Source of the DNA: Fidelibacterota bacterium
GTDB taxonomy: Bacteria > Fidelibacterota > Marinisomatia > SCGC-AAA003-L08 > D37C17
DNA: 12,093 nucleotides
Direction of reading: 5' to 3'
NCBI GenBank assembly: GCA_018671635.1
Contig: JABHHG010000144.1
Location: 1-12,093, forward strand
Part shown: piece after piece, positions 1 to 7,549 of the stretch
How positions within the stretch are numbered: the stretch's first letter is position 1
Layout of the letters: the number at the start of each line of letters is the position of its first letter
Translations under genes and position numbers: made by a program
The notes under the pieces: generated by a model
What the model saw: the letters and a program-made list of their open reading frames with translations, nothing else
Databases searched by the model: none
Told to the model about the DNA's origin: nothing

Positions 1-579
1 ATTACGGCTGAACAGAAATTGATTCCCGTAGAGAAATTTGGCATGAAGTTTATGTCTTTTGGATTTATCAATTCTGATAATGCAGCTACGATCTGGCGTG
101 GCCCCATGGTGGCCAAACTCACCACCCAATTTTTTGATGATGTAATTTGGGGTGAGTTAGATTACCTTATTCTTGATTTACCTCCAGGAACGGGTGATAT
201 TCAACTTACATTAGTTCAGAGATTAGCATTGACGGGTGCAATAATTGTTACCACACCTCAAGATTTAGCATTGATCGATGTGAAAAAAGGTGCGGACATG
301 TTTAAAAAAGTAAACACACCAGTATTGGGTGTGGTTGAAAATATGTCTCATTATCTTTGTCCACATTGCAATAAAGAATCAGAAATTTTTCCGGGGTCTG
401 GTGGTGCTTCTGAAAGTGAAAGATTAGATGTACCTTTGTTGGCTCAAATTTATATGACGCCAGAGATTGCATCTTCTACGGATTCAGGTGAGCCATATGT
501 TTTTAAATATGCTGATTCGCCTATAACCAAAATGTATGCATCCATGACTGAAAAAATTGCTGAATTGGTAAGTGAATAA
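1..579 (+). CDS. mrp: Mrp/ApbC-type Fe-S cluster carrier P-loop ATPase (5' end missing)
   Basis: The frame is open from base 1, so the gene starts upstream and only the last 192 residues are present; the TTG at 19 is not a credible start. Visible are DYLILDLPPGTGD (about residues 54-66 of the fragment), the Walker B-like segment and following loop typical of the Mrp/NBP35 family, and a C-terminal CPHC pair just after ENMSHYL. In this family the two cysteines bridge a labile Fe-S cluster across a homodimer for delivery to apoproteins in the cytoplasm. The Walker A (deviant KGGVGKS) would lie in the missing part. The fragment is collinear with the family C-terminal two thirds and shows no frameshift. 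It is separated from uppS by 57 nt and is probably not functionally tied to the envelope cluster. An NBP35-like name would be equally valid. Confidence 0.93.
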   Translation: MTAEQKLIPVEKFGMKFMSFGFINSDNAATIWRGPMVAKLTTQFFDDVIWGELDYLILDLPPGTGDIQLTLVQRLALTGAIIVTTPQDLALIDVKKGADMFKKVNTPVLGVVENMSHYLCPHCNKESEIFPGSGGASESERLDVPLLAQIYMTPEIASSTDSGEPYVFKYADSPITKMYASMTEKIAELVSE

Positions 580-580
580 A

Positions 581-620
581 TTCAGGAACTGTTCTATTTC
601 TAAGAAGTTTGTTCCTAGAA
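581..620 (+). other. Imperfect hairpin between mrp and uppS
   Basis: AGGAAC (584-589) pairs with GTTCCT (611-616). It is extended by TTC (581-583) pairing with GAA (618-620) around a bulged A617. An inner TTCT (592-595)/AGAA (603-606) stem closes a 7-nt loop. No clean T-run follows (TTTAAC), so it is at best a weak terminator for mrp or a structured leader for the uppS run. Pairing was found by eye and no folding energy was computed. Confidence 0.35.
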
Positions 621-636
621 TTTAACAAAATGTATA

Positions 637-1362
637 ATGACTGAAATCCAAATAGACCAAAATCAAATTCCTGAGCATATTGCCATCATCATGGATGGTA
701 ATGGTCGGTGGGCACGTGTGAAAACACTCCCTCGCATTGCTGGTCACAAACAAGGCGTTAAAGCAGTACGAAACATTACTGAAATCTGTGGTGAGTTAGG
801 TGTTAAGCATTTAACATTGTACACATTTTCTGAGGAAAATTGGAATCGCCCACAAATGGAAGTTTCAGCCTTGATGAAGCTATTAGTGTCATCATTGAAA
901 AAAGAAGTAAAAGATTTAAATAAGAATAATGTTCGATTCACCGTTATTGGGGATGTGTCTAAAATGGACAATTTTGTTCAAAATGAGTTGTATGAAGCCA
1001 TAGAACTTACCCAAAATAATGATGGATTAAATCTCAATCTTGCATTGAGTTATGGCGGAAGACAAGAAATTATCAATGCCTTTAAAGGTCTATATTCTCA
1101 TATTAACTCAACTGATGAAATCACGGAGGAATTATTTGAATCTCATTTATATACATCAAATATTCCTGACCCCGATTTATTGATTCGTACTGGGGGTGAG
1201 TTGCGTGTAAGTAATTTTCTACTGTGGCAAATCGCATATACAGAATTCCATATTACAAATACATTTTGGCCTGCCTTTGGGAGAGAAGAATTGTTATTGG
1301 CTATTAGTGATTATCAGCAAAGAGAACGTCGTTTTGGAAAAATAAGTGAGCAGATTCAATGA
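637..1362 (+). CDS. uppS: Isoprenyl transferase (undecaprenyl diphosphate synthase, UppS)
   Basis: A cis-prenyltransferase of 241 residues, the usual family size. It condenses isopentenyl diphosphate onto farnesyl diphosphate to make the C55 carrier for peptidoglycan and LPS sugars, acting at the inner face of the inner membrane. Visible motifs are IIMDGNGRWA (residues 17-26, with catalytic/Mg-binding Asp20), TFSEENWNRP (63-72), PDLLIRTGGELR followed by SNFLLWQ (179-198), and the C-terminal RERRFG. The ATG at 637 gives a normal N-terminus just before the first conserved strand; no clear Shine-Dalgarno precedes it. Its stop overlaps the bamA start (ATGA, 1359-1362), indicating translational coupling. 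It is first in the envelope run. Dxr, encoded later in the run, supplies the same isoprenoid pathway. Confidence 0.97.
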   Translation: MTEIQIDQNQIPEHIAIIMDGNGRWARVKTLPRIAGHKQGVKAVRNITEICGELGVKHLTLYTFSEENWNRPQMEVSALMKLLVSSLKKEVKDLNKNNVRFTVIGDVSKMDNFVQNELYEAIELTQNNDGLNLNLALSYGGRQEIINAFKGLYSHINSTDEITEELFESHLYTSNIPDPDLLIRTGGELRVSNFLLWQIAYTEFHITNTFWPAFGREELLLAISDYQQRERRFGKISEQIQ

Positions 1363-3776
1363 TAAAAAATATCATCGCTATATTATTTTGCACATCCATT
1401 ATTTTCTCTCAATCTCAAGAATTAGTAGTTCTGGGTGTGGATGTTGAAGGGAATCGGCGTCTCACTCAAGAAGATATTATGCGGAATGCCCGGTTGTATG
1501 AAGGCATGACCATTAGAGGCGATGAAATCCAAAAGAGTATTAAGCGATTATGGAAGATAAATAGATTCGGTGATATCCAAATATTTGTAACCGAAGAAAC
1601 TGAAGATGGTGTTTATCTACTTGTAAAGGTGAGTGAATTTCCAACTTTAGAAAGCTACTCTTTTTCAGGAAATAAAAAATCTAAGCGAACCCTTGACGAA
1701 GAAATTGAACTTACTGCTGGACAAGTGTTAACCGACAAAAGTCTTTTTGATGCTATGCAGTCATTGCGTGAATTCTATATTTCTAAACATTTTCATAATG
1801 TAGAAATTGATACGGTACTCACTAAGGGTGAAGATATTAATTCTCAAAAAGTTGAATTTGTAATTTCAGAAGGTAAAAAATTAAAAATCACAGAGATCGA
1901 AGTGAATGGAAATGAATCCATCTCTGATTTTAGACTTAAATGGAAATTAAAAGAAACTAAATCGTGGCATTGGTATACCCCATGGCGTGGAAAATGGGAT
2001 AAAACAAAGTTTGATGAAGATATAAAATTAATTACATCTTTTTATCGTAATAATGGATACAGAGATTTCTATATTGTAAATGAAAGTATAGAAGAAGTTG
2101 AAAATGGATTTAAACTCATCTTAGACATTTATGAAGGCCCCCAGTATTCATTTAGAAATTTTACGTGGAATGGAAACCGAATACATAGCAGTGAAGATTT
2201 ACAAAAGCGATTAGGGTTTGAAAGGGGTGATTTATTTAATGATATTAAATTTCAGATGGCAGTCTCTGAAAAAGTAAGCCCCCTTTATATGGATGAAGGG
2301 TATTTCTACTTTCAAATTGATTCTCAAATACAGCCAATCGGTGAAGATTCTTTAGATGTACATTTTGAAATTGTAGAGAATGAAATTGTAAAAGTGAGAA
2401 AAATCATTATTGGTGGAAATGAAAAGACTCATGAAAATGTTGTGCGTCGTGAGTTGAGGGTTTTCCCAGGTGATATTTTTAGTCGTAAAAAATTGTTAGA
2501 TAGTTATCGTGATGTATTCATGTTGAACTTTTTTGATAATGTTCTCCCCAATGTGGTGCCCATCGATGAAGATGAAATTGACATCACCATAGATGTTTTG
2601 GAAAAGAGTACCGGCCAAGCAAATCTTTCTATGGGATATAATGAACTACATGGTTTTACAGGTGGCGGTGGATTTGAATTCCCTAATTTTAGAGGACGAG
2701 GGCAAACGCTATCCATCAGTTATAATCGTGGATTAACCGGGCAAAATTCTAGTTCAACAGGCTCAACCAGTTCATATTCATCTCCATATTCTTCAACCTC
2801 AAGTGCAAACCAATCCAGCTATCAATCCTTCTCGGTAAGTTATACCGAGCCATGGTTATTTGATACACCAAATTTGGTGGGAGTTTCATTTTTCTATACT
2901 GAAAAAGGCCAAGGAAACGGAAATTATCTCCCCTTTGATATAAAGCAAATGGGTGGTTCTGCAAGATGGGGTCGTCGATTTAAATGGCCGGACCCATTCT
3001 TTCGAGGATCGTGGATGATTAAATCCTCAAATAATACTTATTATGCAGATTCTAGAAGTGATTTGACCGGTTATTTTGGTTCAACTGTAGAAAATTTAAT
3101 TGAAGAAGATGGATTGAAGTCACTATTCAAAACATCTGGAGTTTCATTCACACAAATTATAACGAGAGATAATCGTGACCATCCAGAATTCCCAACGAGA
3201 GGTTCAAAATTTATGTGGACATCTCTATTCTCAGGGTCATTTTTGGGCGGCGATGAAGATTATCATAAACATGTTTTTGATTTCAAGTGGTTTAGTCCAC
3301 TTATGCGTAAATTTATAATGCATCAAAGCATCAAATTGGGTGCGTTAAAGACAATTCCAGTGAGTTCAGAGGAACGTTCTGTAGTACCGCCAAGTGGACG
3401 ATTTGTAATGGGTGGGACTGGAATGCCTTATGGTGAAATGCTTCGGGGTTATGAAGATAATTCGGTGGGTCCAGATGGTTATTATAATGCAGGAAATGTA
3501 ATGCTAAAATATTCTATGGAATTCAGACTATCGTTGTCTGAGAGTCCAACGATTTATGCGTTGGCTTTCGCAGAAGCTGGAAATGTATGGGAAGATTTTG
3601 ATAGTGTAGATCCATTTAATCTAAAGCGATCTGCAGGTGTGGGTGTGAGATTATTTATGCCAATGCTGGGTATGTTGGGATATGATATGGGCTATGGATT
3701 TGATAATGTTGGTAATTTTGAAAATGATGGACCCCGAGGTTGGGAGCATCATCTAATATTTGGAATGCCATTCTAA
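1359..3776 (+). CDS. bamA: BamA/Omp85 outer-membrane protein assembly factor
   Basis: An 805-residue Omp85 protein. An N-terminal signal peptide (MIKNIIAILFCTSIIFSQSQ) is followed by about five POTRA repeats (roughly 22-95, 96-171, 174-260, 261-340, 343-416) and a 16-strand-type barrel from about 417 to a terminal Phe (GMPF). The barrel carries the loop-6 signature LRGYED (695-700), which follows a Gly-rich VMGGTGMPYG stretch, as in BamA. It folds and inserts beta-barrel proteins into the outer membrane, including the LPS exporter. FRGRGQTLSISY (444-455) aligns with the early barrel turn WLGTGYAVGI of E. coli BamA, and right after it lies a Ser/Tyr-rich insertion (about 463-490) that should be an outside loop. 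BamA rather than TamA is supported by five POTRAs and the neighbouring skp and lpx genes. The start overlaps the uppS stop by 4 nt. Confidence 0.96.
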   Translation: MIKNIIAILFCTSIIFSQSQELVVLGVDVEGNRRLTQEDIMRNARLYEGMTIRGDEIQKSIKRLWKINRFGDIQIFVTEETEDGVYLLVKVSEFPTLESYSFSGNKKSKRTLDEEIELTAGQVLTDKSLFDAMQSLREFYISKHFHNVEIDTVLTKGEDINSQKVEFVISEGKKLKITEIEVNGNESISDFRLKWKLKETKSWHWYTPWRGKWDKTKFDEDIKLITSFYRNNGYRDFYIVNESIEEVENGFKLILDIYEGPQYSFRNFTWNGNRIHSSEDLQKRLGFERGDLFNDIKFQMAVSEKVSPLYMDEGYFYFQIDSQIQPIGEDSLDVHFEIVENEIVKVRKIIIGGNEKTHENVVRRELRVFPGDIFSRKKLLDSYRDVFMLNFFDNVLPNVVPIDEDEIDITIDVLEKSTGQANLSMGYNELHGFTGGGGFEFPNFRGRGQTLSISYNRGLTGQNSSSTGSTSSYSSPYSSTSSANQSSYQSFSVSYTEPWLFDTPNLVGVSFFYTEKGQGNGNYLPFDIKQMGGSARWGRRFKWPDPFFRGSWMIKSSNNTYYADSRSDLTGYFGSTVENLIEEDGLKSLFKTSGVSFTQIITRDNRDHPEFPTRGSKFMWTSLFSGSFLGGDEDYHKHVFDFKWFSPLMRKFIMHQSIKLGALKTIPVSSEERSVVPPSGRFVMGGTGMPYGEMLRGYEDNSVGPDGYYNAGNVMLKYSMEFRLSLSESPTIYALAFAEAGNVWEDFDSVDPFNLKRSAGVGVRLFMPMLGMLGYDMGYGFDNVGNFENDGPRGWEHHLIFGMPF

Positions 3777-3778
3777 TG

Positions 3779-3787
3779 AAAGGGAAG
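3779..3787 (+). promoter_or_regulatory. Ribosome binding site of skp
   Basis: AAAGGGAAG lies just upstream of GTG 3791, with about 5 nt between the GGGA core and the start codon. An in-frame TAA at 3788-3790 leaves GTG 3791 as the only reasonable start, with the signal peptide directly behind it. Confidence 0.6.
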
Positions 3788-3790
3788 TAA

Positions 3791-4321
3791 GTGAAGAAAA
3801 GTTGGATAAACATAATAATTGGAAGTTTAATATTGTCAACATTTGTATTTGCCGATGTGAAAATTGGTTATATAGATTCAAATGAAATCATGACAAAATT
3901 TGAAGAAGTACGTCAAGTTCAAGTTAGTTTGGAAAAAGAACAGCGTAAACTTCAGGCTGAGATGGAAAACTTGATTCAACAGCTGGACAGTTTAAAACAA
4001 GAGTATGATCGTCAACGGTTATTAATGAGTGATTCACGTCGTCAAGAAAAAGAACAAGAATTGATGAGATCAGAACAAAAAATCCAAAAGTTTCAAATGG
4101 ATAAATTTGGTCCAGAAGGTGAAATTTATAGAAAGCAAAATCAATTACTCAAACCGGTATTGGCAAAGGTTGATGAAGCAATTCAAGCAGTGGGCAAAAG
4201 ACAACAATATGATTATATCATGGATGCGGTAGGTGGCGCCATCGTATATGCCCTAGATTCAAATAATCTGACTGAAGATGTGATTGAAGAATTAAGAAAG
4301 TCAACCACTACCACAAAGTAA
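3791..4321 (+). CDS. skp: Skp/OmpH family periplasmic chaperone
   Basis: A 176-residue protein with a signal peptide (MKKSWINIIIGSLILSTFVFA, probable cleavage after Ala21). The mature start DVKIGYIDSNEIM is typical of OmpH/Skp. A long Lys/Glu/Gln-rich coiled-coil hairpin spans about residues 38-118, rich in heptad-like QKEQRKLQAEMENLIQQL patterns, followed by a compact tail (QYDYIMDAVGGAIVYA) that completes the trimer body. Skp holds unfolded outer-membrane proteins in the periplasm on the way to BamA, the product of the gene 14 nt upstream. The start is GTG at 3791, fixed by an in-frame stop directly before it. Only one skp copy is seen here, whereas some Bacteroidetes carry tandem copies. 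Confidence 0.94.
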   Translation: MKKSWINIIIGSLILSTFVFADVKIGYIDSNEIMTKFEEVRQVQVSLEKEQRKLQAEMENLIQQLDSLKQEYDRQRLLMSDSRRQEKEQELMRSEQKIQKFQMDKFGPEGEIYRKQNQLLKPVLAKVDEAIQAVGKRQQYDYIMDAVGGAIVYALDSNNLTEDVIEELRKSTTTTK

Positions 4322-4325
4322 TAAT

Positions 4326-5351
4326 TTGATTTCTATTTCAAAAATAGCTGAGTTAATTAATGGGCAAGTAGAGGGAAACTCTGATTTGCTCATTGAAGAT
4401 ATTTGTGAATTGAATGGTGGCAATAAACAGTGCATTTCATTTATTGCACATGATAAATACGCTCATTTTTATGCGGACTCTAAATCAGATGCTGTAATTG
4501 TAGGGATGAATACGAATCTTCCTGAAAGTACAAAAACGATTATAAGAGTAGATAATCCGCCATTAGCATTTAATAAAGTGACAGAACTATTTCGCCCGAA
4601 ACTAATTTCTGAAGTTGGAATACATGATTCTGCCGTTATCTCAAGCAGTGCGTCCATCGGTGAAAATGTTTCAATCGGCCCCAATGTAGTTATAGAAAAT
4701 CATGTAAATATCAGTGATAATGTTTACATTGGTTCAAATACTACAATTGGGCGAAATTCTACCATAGGCGATAATTCATGTATAATGACCAATGTTACAG
4801 TCTATCATGATGTGAATATTGGGAGTCATGTTCATATTGATTCAGGTACGGCGGTTGGTGCAGATGGCTTTGGAATTGTTACTCACGAGGGCATTCACCA
4901 TCGAACTTCACACACAGGAACCGTTGAAATTGAAGACCATGTGGCAATCGGCACCAATTGCTGTATTGATAGAGGAACCATAAATTGTACTCGAATTGGT
5001 GAACATTCTAAATTAGATAATATGATTCAAATTTCACATAATGCTATGATTGGTAAGGGCTGTATAATTGCGGGTCAATCTGGCGTTGCCGGAAGTACCG
5101 TATTGGGCAATTATGTTATTATGGCAGGACAGAGCGGCGTTGTAGGTCATATTGAAGTAGGTGATAATTGTGTGATCGCCACAAATACATTGGTAACAAA
5201 AACGTTAAAAGCAGGTTCTTTTGTATCGGGAATTCCCGCAAGAGATCATTTGAAACGGAAAAAGCAAGAAGCCGTTATTAATCAATTGCCTGAACTCCTC
5301 AAAAGAGTAAGAGCACTTGAACAAGAATTAGATAAAATTAAAAAGGATTGA
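4326..5351 (+). CDS. lpxD: UDP-3-O-acylglucosamine N-acyltransferase LpxD
   Basis: 341 residues, the same length as E. coli LpxD. It catalyses the third lipid A step, N-acylation of UDP-3-O-acylglucosamine using acyl-ACP, in the cytoplasm. The N-terminal uridine-binding domain (1-98) contains CISFIAHDKYAHFY. A left-handed beta-helix of hexapeptide repeats runs from about 100 to 290, with GADGFG at 178-183, the catalytic-type His238 in QISHN, and GQSGVAGS at 250-257. A charged C-terminal helix spans 305-341. The start is TTG at 4326: an in-frame TAA lies at 4293, there is no ATG or GTG between, and the first Met is residue 62, so only this TTG preserves the conserved N-terminus ISISKIAELINGQVEG. 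No Shine-Dalgarno is visible. Only 4 nt separate it from skp, and its stop (TGA 5349-5351) lies just before the lpxC start. Confidence 0.96.
   Translation: MISISKIAELINGQVEGNSDLLIEDICELNGGNKQCISFIAHDKYAHFYADSKSDAVIVGMNTNLPESTKTIIRVDNPPLAFNKVTELFRPKLISEVGIHDSAVISSSASIGENVSIGPNVVIENHVNISDNVYIGSNTTIGRNSTIGDNSCIMTNVTVYHDVNIGSHVHIDSGTAVGADGFGIVTHEGIHHRTSHTGTVEIEDHVAIGTNCCIDRGTINCTRIGEHSKLDNMIQISHNAMIGKGCIIAGQSGVAGSTVLGNYVIMAGQSGVVGHIEVGDNCVIATNTLVTKTLKAGSFVSGIPARDHLKRKKQEAVINQLPELLKRVRALEQELDKIKKD
5342..5347 (+). promoter_or_regulatory. Ribosome binding site of lpxC-fabZ, inside the lpxD tail
   Basis: AAAGGA at 5342-5347 lies 6 nt before TTG 5354 but is flush against TTG 5348. The spacing therefore favours initiation at 5354, two codons downstream of the longest frame. 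An in-frame TAA at 5339 excludes any upstream start. Confidence 0.5.
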
Positions 5352-6769
5352 TTTTGTCAGAGATATACAAAAACTCCAAAAATCAATGCACGATTAATAA
5401 TGAAGTAAGTATTAATGGCATTGGCTTACATACTGGCGTAAAATGCACAGCCACATTTAAGTCTGCTGAACCCAATTCTGGAATTAGATTTAAGCGTTTA
5501 GATTTAGATGATTGCCCAGAAATTATTGCAGATATTGATCATGTAATTGATATTTCTCGGGGTACGACCATTGGTCAAAATGGATTTAGAATCCATACCG
5601 TTGAGCATATTCTTGCGGCAGTAGTTGGGCTAAAAATTGATAACATCCTCATTGAATTGACTGAAAAAGAACCACCCGTAATGGATGGAAGTGCCTCACC
5701 TTTTGTAGAAAAATTGATTGAAGCTGGAATTGTAGAGCAAAAAGTTCATCGTGATGAATTAATTATTGATCAAACCATAACATATAGTGATTCAGAGCGC
5801 GGTGTAGATATTCATGTATTGCCCTCTGATAAGTTCAGAATCACATTTATGACGGATTATCAGTTCAATTCTTTAGGTACTCAGTACACGGCATTATACT
5901 CTCTGGAAGAAGATTTTATTGAAGAGTTCGCTCCATCTCGAACCTTTTGTTTTTTCTCAGAAATTGAAGGCATGAAAAAGCAAGGATTGATTAAAGGTGG
6001 TGGCGTTGACAATGCTCTTGTTTTTTTAGATAAAGAAGTTGATGATTCAGAAATTGATGATTTAAAAGAATTATTAAATATCGACTCTGAAGTTTTCTGT
6101 GGAGATAATGGCATCTTAAATGGAGTTGAACTACGCTTCCCTAATGAGCCGGTTCGGCATAAAGCGTTAGATTTGATTGGAGATTTGGCACTTTTGGGTA
6201 TCCCCATTCGAGGGCATGTTATTGCGGCCAGAAGTGGTCATGCTGCAAATGTTGAATTAGTGAAAAAAATTAAAACCACATTTGCTAAAAAATTAGCATT
6301 AAAAAAACAACAGCGTGAAAATAATATGGCACAATACGACATACATTCAATTTTACAGATTCTACCCCATAGATATCCATTTTTATTAGTAGATAAAATT
6401 TTAGAATTGGATCCAGGTAAAATGGTAAAAGCATTGAAAAATGTTACATTCAATGAACCTTTTTTCCAGGGTCATTTTCCGGGGCAACCCATAATGCCGG
6501 GGGTACTTTTATTGGAAGCCATGGCTCAAGCGGGTGGATTCCTCGTATTAAATTCAATCCCAAATCCTGAAACCAAACTCATGTATTTTACAGGCATCAA
6601 TAACTCCAGATTTAAGAAAGTGGTTATTCCTGGTGATCAATTAATATTTGAAGCTGAATTAGTAAAATTCCGACTGGGAACATGTAAAATTGCTGCCCGC
6701 GCGTTGGTTGATGGTAAGGTTGTATGTACCGCTGAATTTTTATCATCTATTGTTGATCGGAGGGATTAA
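5348..6769 (+). CDS. lpxC-fabZ: Bifunctional LpxC deacetylase - FabZ dehydratase fusion
   Basis: 473 residues holding two enzymes. Residues about 15-305 are LpxC, the Zn-dependent deacetylase at the committed step of lipid A synthesis. It starts with SINGIGLHTG; Glu86-His87 sit in HTVEHILAA, MDGSASP follows at 112-118, His271 and Asp275 sit in RHKALDLIGDLALLG, and His298 in RSGHAAN is the general acid/base position. A Lys-rich linker (about 306-326) leads to FabZ (327-473), the 3-hydroxyacyl-ACP dehydratase, with LPHRYPFLLVDK (339-350), catalytic His376 in GHFPGQPIMPGV and Glu390 in LLLEAMAQ. The fusion is known from Bacteroidetes and relatives; both activities use the 3-hydroxyacyl-ACP pool. 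The start is TTG, at 5348 or, given the upstream AAAGGA, more likely 5354. All catalytic residues named are intact. Confidence 0.96.
   Translation: MILSEIYKNSKNQCTINNEVSINGIGLHTGVKCTATFKSAEPNSGIRFKRLDLDDCPEIIADIDHVIDISRGTTIGQNGFRIHTVEHILAAVVGLKIDNILIELTEKEPPVMDGSASPFVEKLIEAGIVEQKVHRDELIIDQTITYSDSERGVDIHVLPSDKFRITFMTDYQFNSLGTQYTALYSLEEDFIEEFAPSRTFCFFSEIEGMKKQGLIKGGGVDNALVFLDKEVDDSEIDDLKELLNIDSEVFCGDNGILNGVELRFPNEPVRHKALDLIGDLALLGIPIRGHVIAARSGHAANVELVKKIKTTFAKKLALKKQQRENNMAQYDIHSILQILPHRYPFLLVDKILELDPGKMVKALKNVTFNEPFFQGHFPGQPIMPGVLLLEAMAQAGGFLVLNSIPNPETKLMYFTGINNSRFKKVVIPGDQLIFEAELVKFRLGTCKIAARALVDGKVVCTAEFLSSIVDRRD
6759..6763 (+). promoter_or_regulatory. Shine-Dalgarno GGAGG for lpxA, within the fabZ tail
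   Basis: GGAGG at 6759-6763 is the strongest anti-16S match in the window and lies 8 nt before the ATC at 6772. No ATG, GTG, TTG or CTG occurs at a suitable distance in the lpxA frame. It therefore points to the ATC as the real initiation codon of lpxA. Confidence 0.65.
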
Positions 6770-6771
6770 CC

Positions 6772-7545
6772 ATCTCCACTAATATTCACCCATCGGCAAT
6801 TGTAGATTCTAAAGCCCAAATCGGAGAAAATGTAACTATCGGTCCATTCGTCATCATTGAAGATGATGTGGTCATTGGTGATGGAACTGAAATTAAATCT
6901 TCAGCCGTCATTAAATCGGGAGCACGAATCGGTAAAGAGTGCAGAATTTTTCAATCTACAGTAGTTTCAGAAATACCTCAAGATTTAAAATTTGAAGGTG
7001 AAAGCACATTAATTGAAATTGGCGACCGAACCACTGTTCGTGAATTTTGTACTCTAAATAGAGGCACCTCAGATTTAGGTAAATCTTCTATTGGTAGCGA
7101 TTGCCTCCTCATGGCCTATGTTCATGTGGCCCATGACTGTGTGGTTGGAGATAAAACAATTTTAGCAAATGGAGTCCAGCTGGCTGGACATGTAAGTATT
7201 GGTTATCACGTAACCATTGGGGGAATGACCCCAGTTCATCAATTTTGTAATGTGGGTGACCATGCATTTGTAGGCGGTGGTTATCGAGTAGTTCAAGATG
7301 TACCACCTTATATATTGGCTACAGGAGAACCCCTCAAATTTGCAGGGGTGAATAATGTGGGCTTACGCCGCCGAGGATTTTCTGCTGAATCACGCATGAA
7401 TATTAAACGTGCATATAAAAATATTTTCTATTCTGATATGAATATAAGTCAAGCCATTGAGTCCATAAAATCAGATATTGATCAAATTAAAGAAGTAAAA
7501 ACCATACTTGATTTTGTTGAAAATAGCAGTCGGGGGCTCATCTAA
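6772..7545 (+). CDS. lpxA: UDP-GlcNAc O-acyltransferase LpxA, apparently with an ATC start
   Basis: First enzyme of lipid A synthesis: it moves a 3-hydroxyacyl chain from ACP to UDP-GlcNAc in the cytoplasm as a trimer of left-handed beta-helices. From ATC 6772 the product has 257 residues (E. coli LpxA 262) and begins (M)STNIHPSAIVDSKAQIG, matching the family N-terminus. Next come hexapeptide coils, HVAHDC with catalytic-type His121, GGMTPVHQFC with His156, VVQDVPPY, LRRRGFS, and a helical C-terminal part. The frame is open only from 6757 (TGA at 6754-6756), and its sole NTG codon before the conserved core is GTG 6868, which would delete 32 residues including the first coils. GGAGG 8 nt before ATC supports ATC. 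Alternatives are a sequence error or mutation of ATG, or the truncated GTG start. It lies 2 nt after the lpxC-fabZ stop. Confidence 0.92.
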   Translation: MSTNIHPSAIVDSKAQIGENVTIGPFVIIEDDVVIGDGTEIKSSAVIKSGARIGKECRIFQSTVVSEIPQDLKFEGESTLIEIGDRTTVREFCTLNRGTSDLGKSSIGSDCLLMAYVHVAHDCVVGDKTILANGVQLAGHVSIGYHVTIGGMTPVHQFCNVGDHAFVGGGYRVVQDVPPYILATGEPLKFAGVNNVGLRRRGFSAESRMNIKRAYKNIFYSDMNISQAIESIKSDIDQIKEVKTILDFVENSSRGLI

Positions 7546-7549
7546 TTGC

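Noticed and set aside
609..638. TTGTTC and TATAAT separated by 18 nt, resembling a sigma-70 promoter ahead of uppS
   Set aside because: The -10 box overlaps the uppS ATG (637), so transcription would begin inside the gene and lose its start codon. FCB housekeeping promoters also differ from the E. coli consensus, and AT-rich gaps give such matches by chance.
5881..6207. Minus-strand open frame inside lpxC
   Set aside because: It lies fully opposite conserved LpxC codons, is Ser/Lys-rich without any recognisable motif, and lacks a ribosome binding site.
6740..6775. Programmed -1 frameshift joining FabZ to LpxA
   Set aside because: The frames are correctly related, but there is no slippery heptamer before the fabZ stop at 6767, and the GGAGG plus ATC explains lpxA expression more simply.
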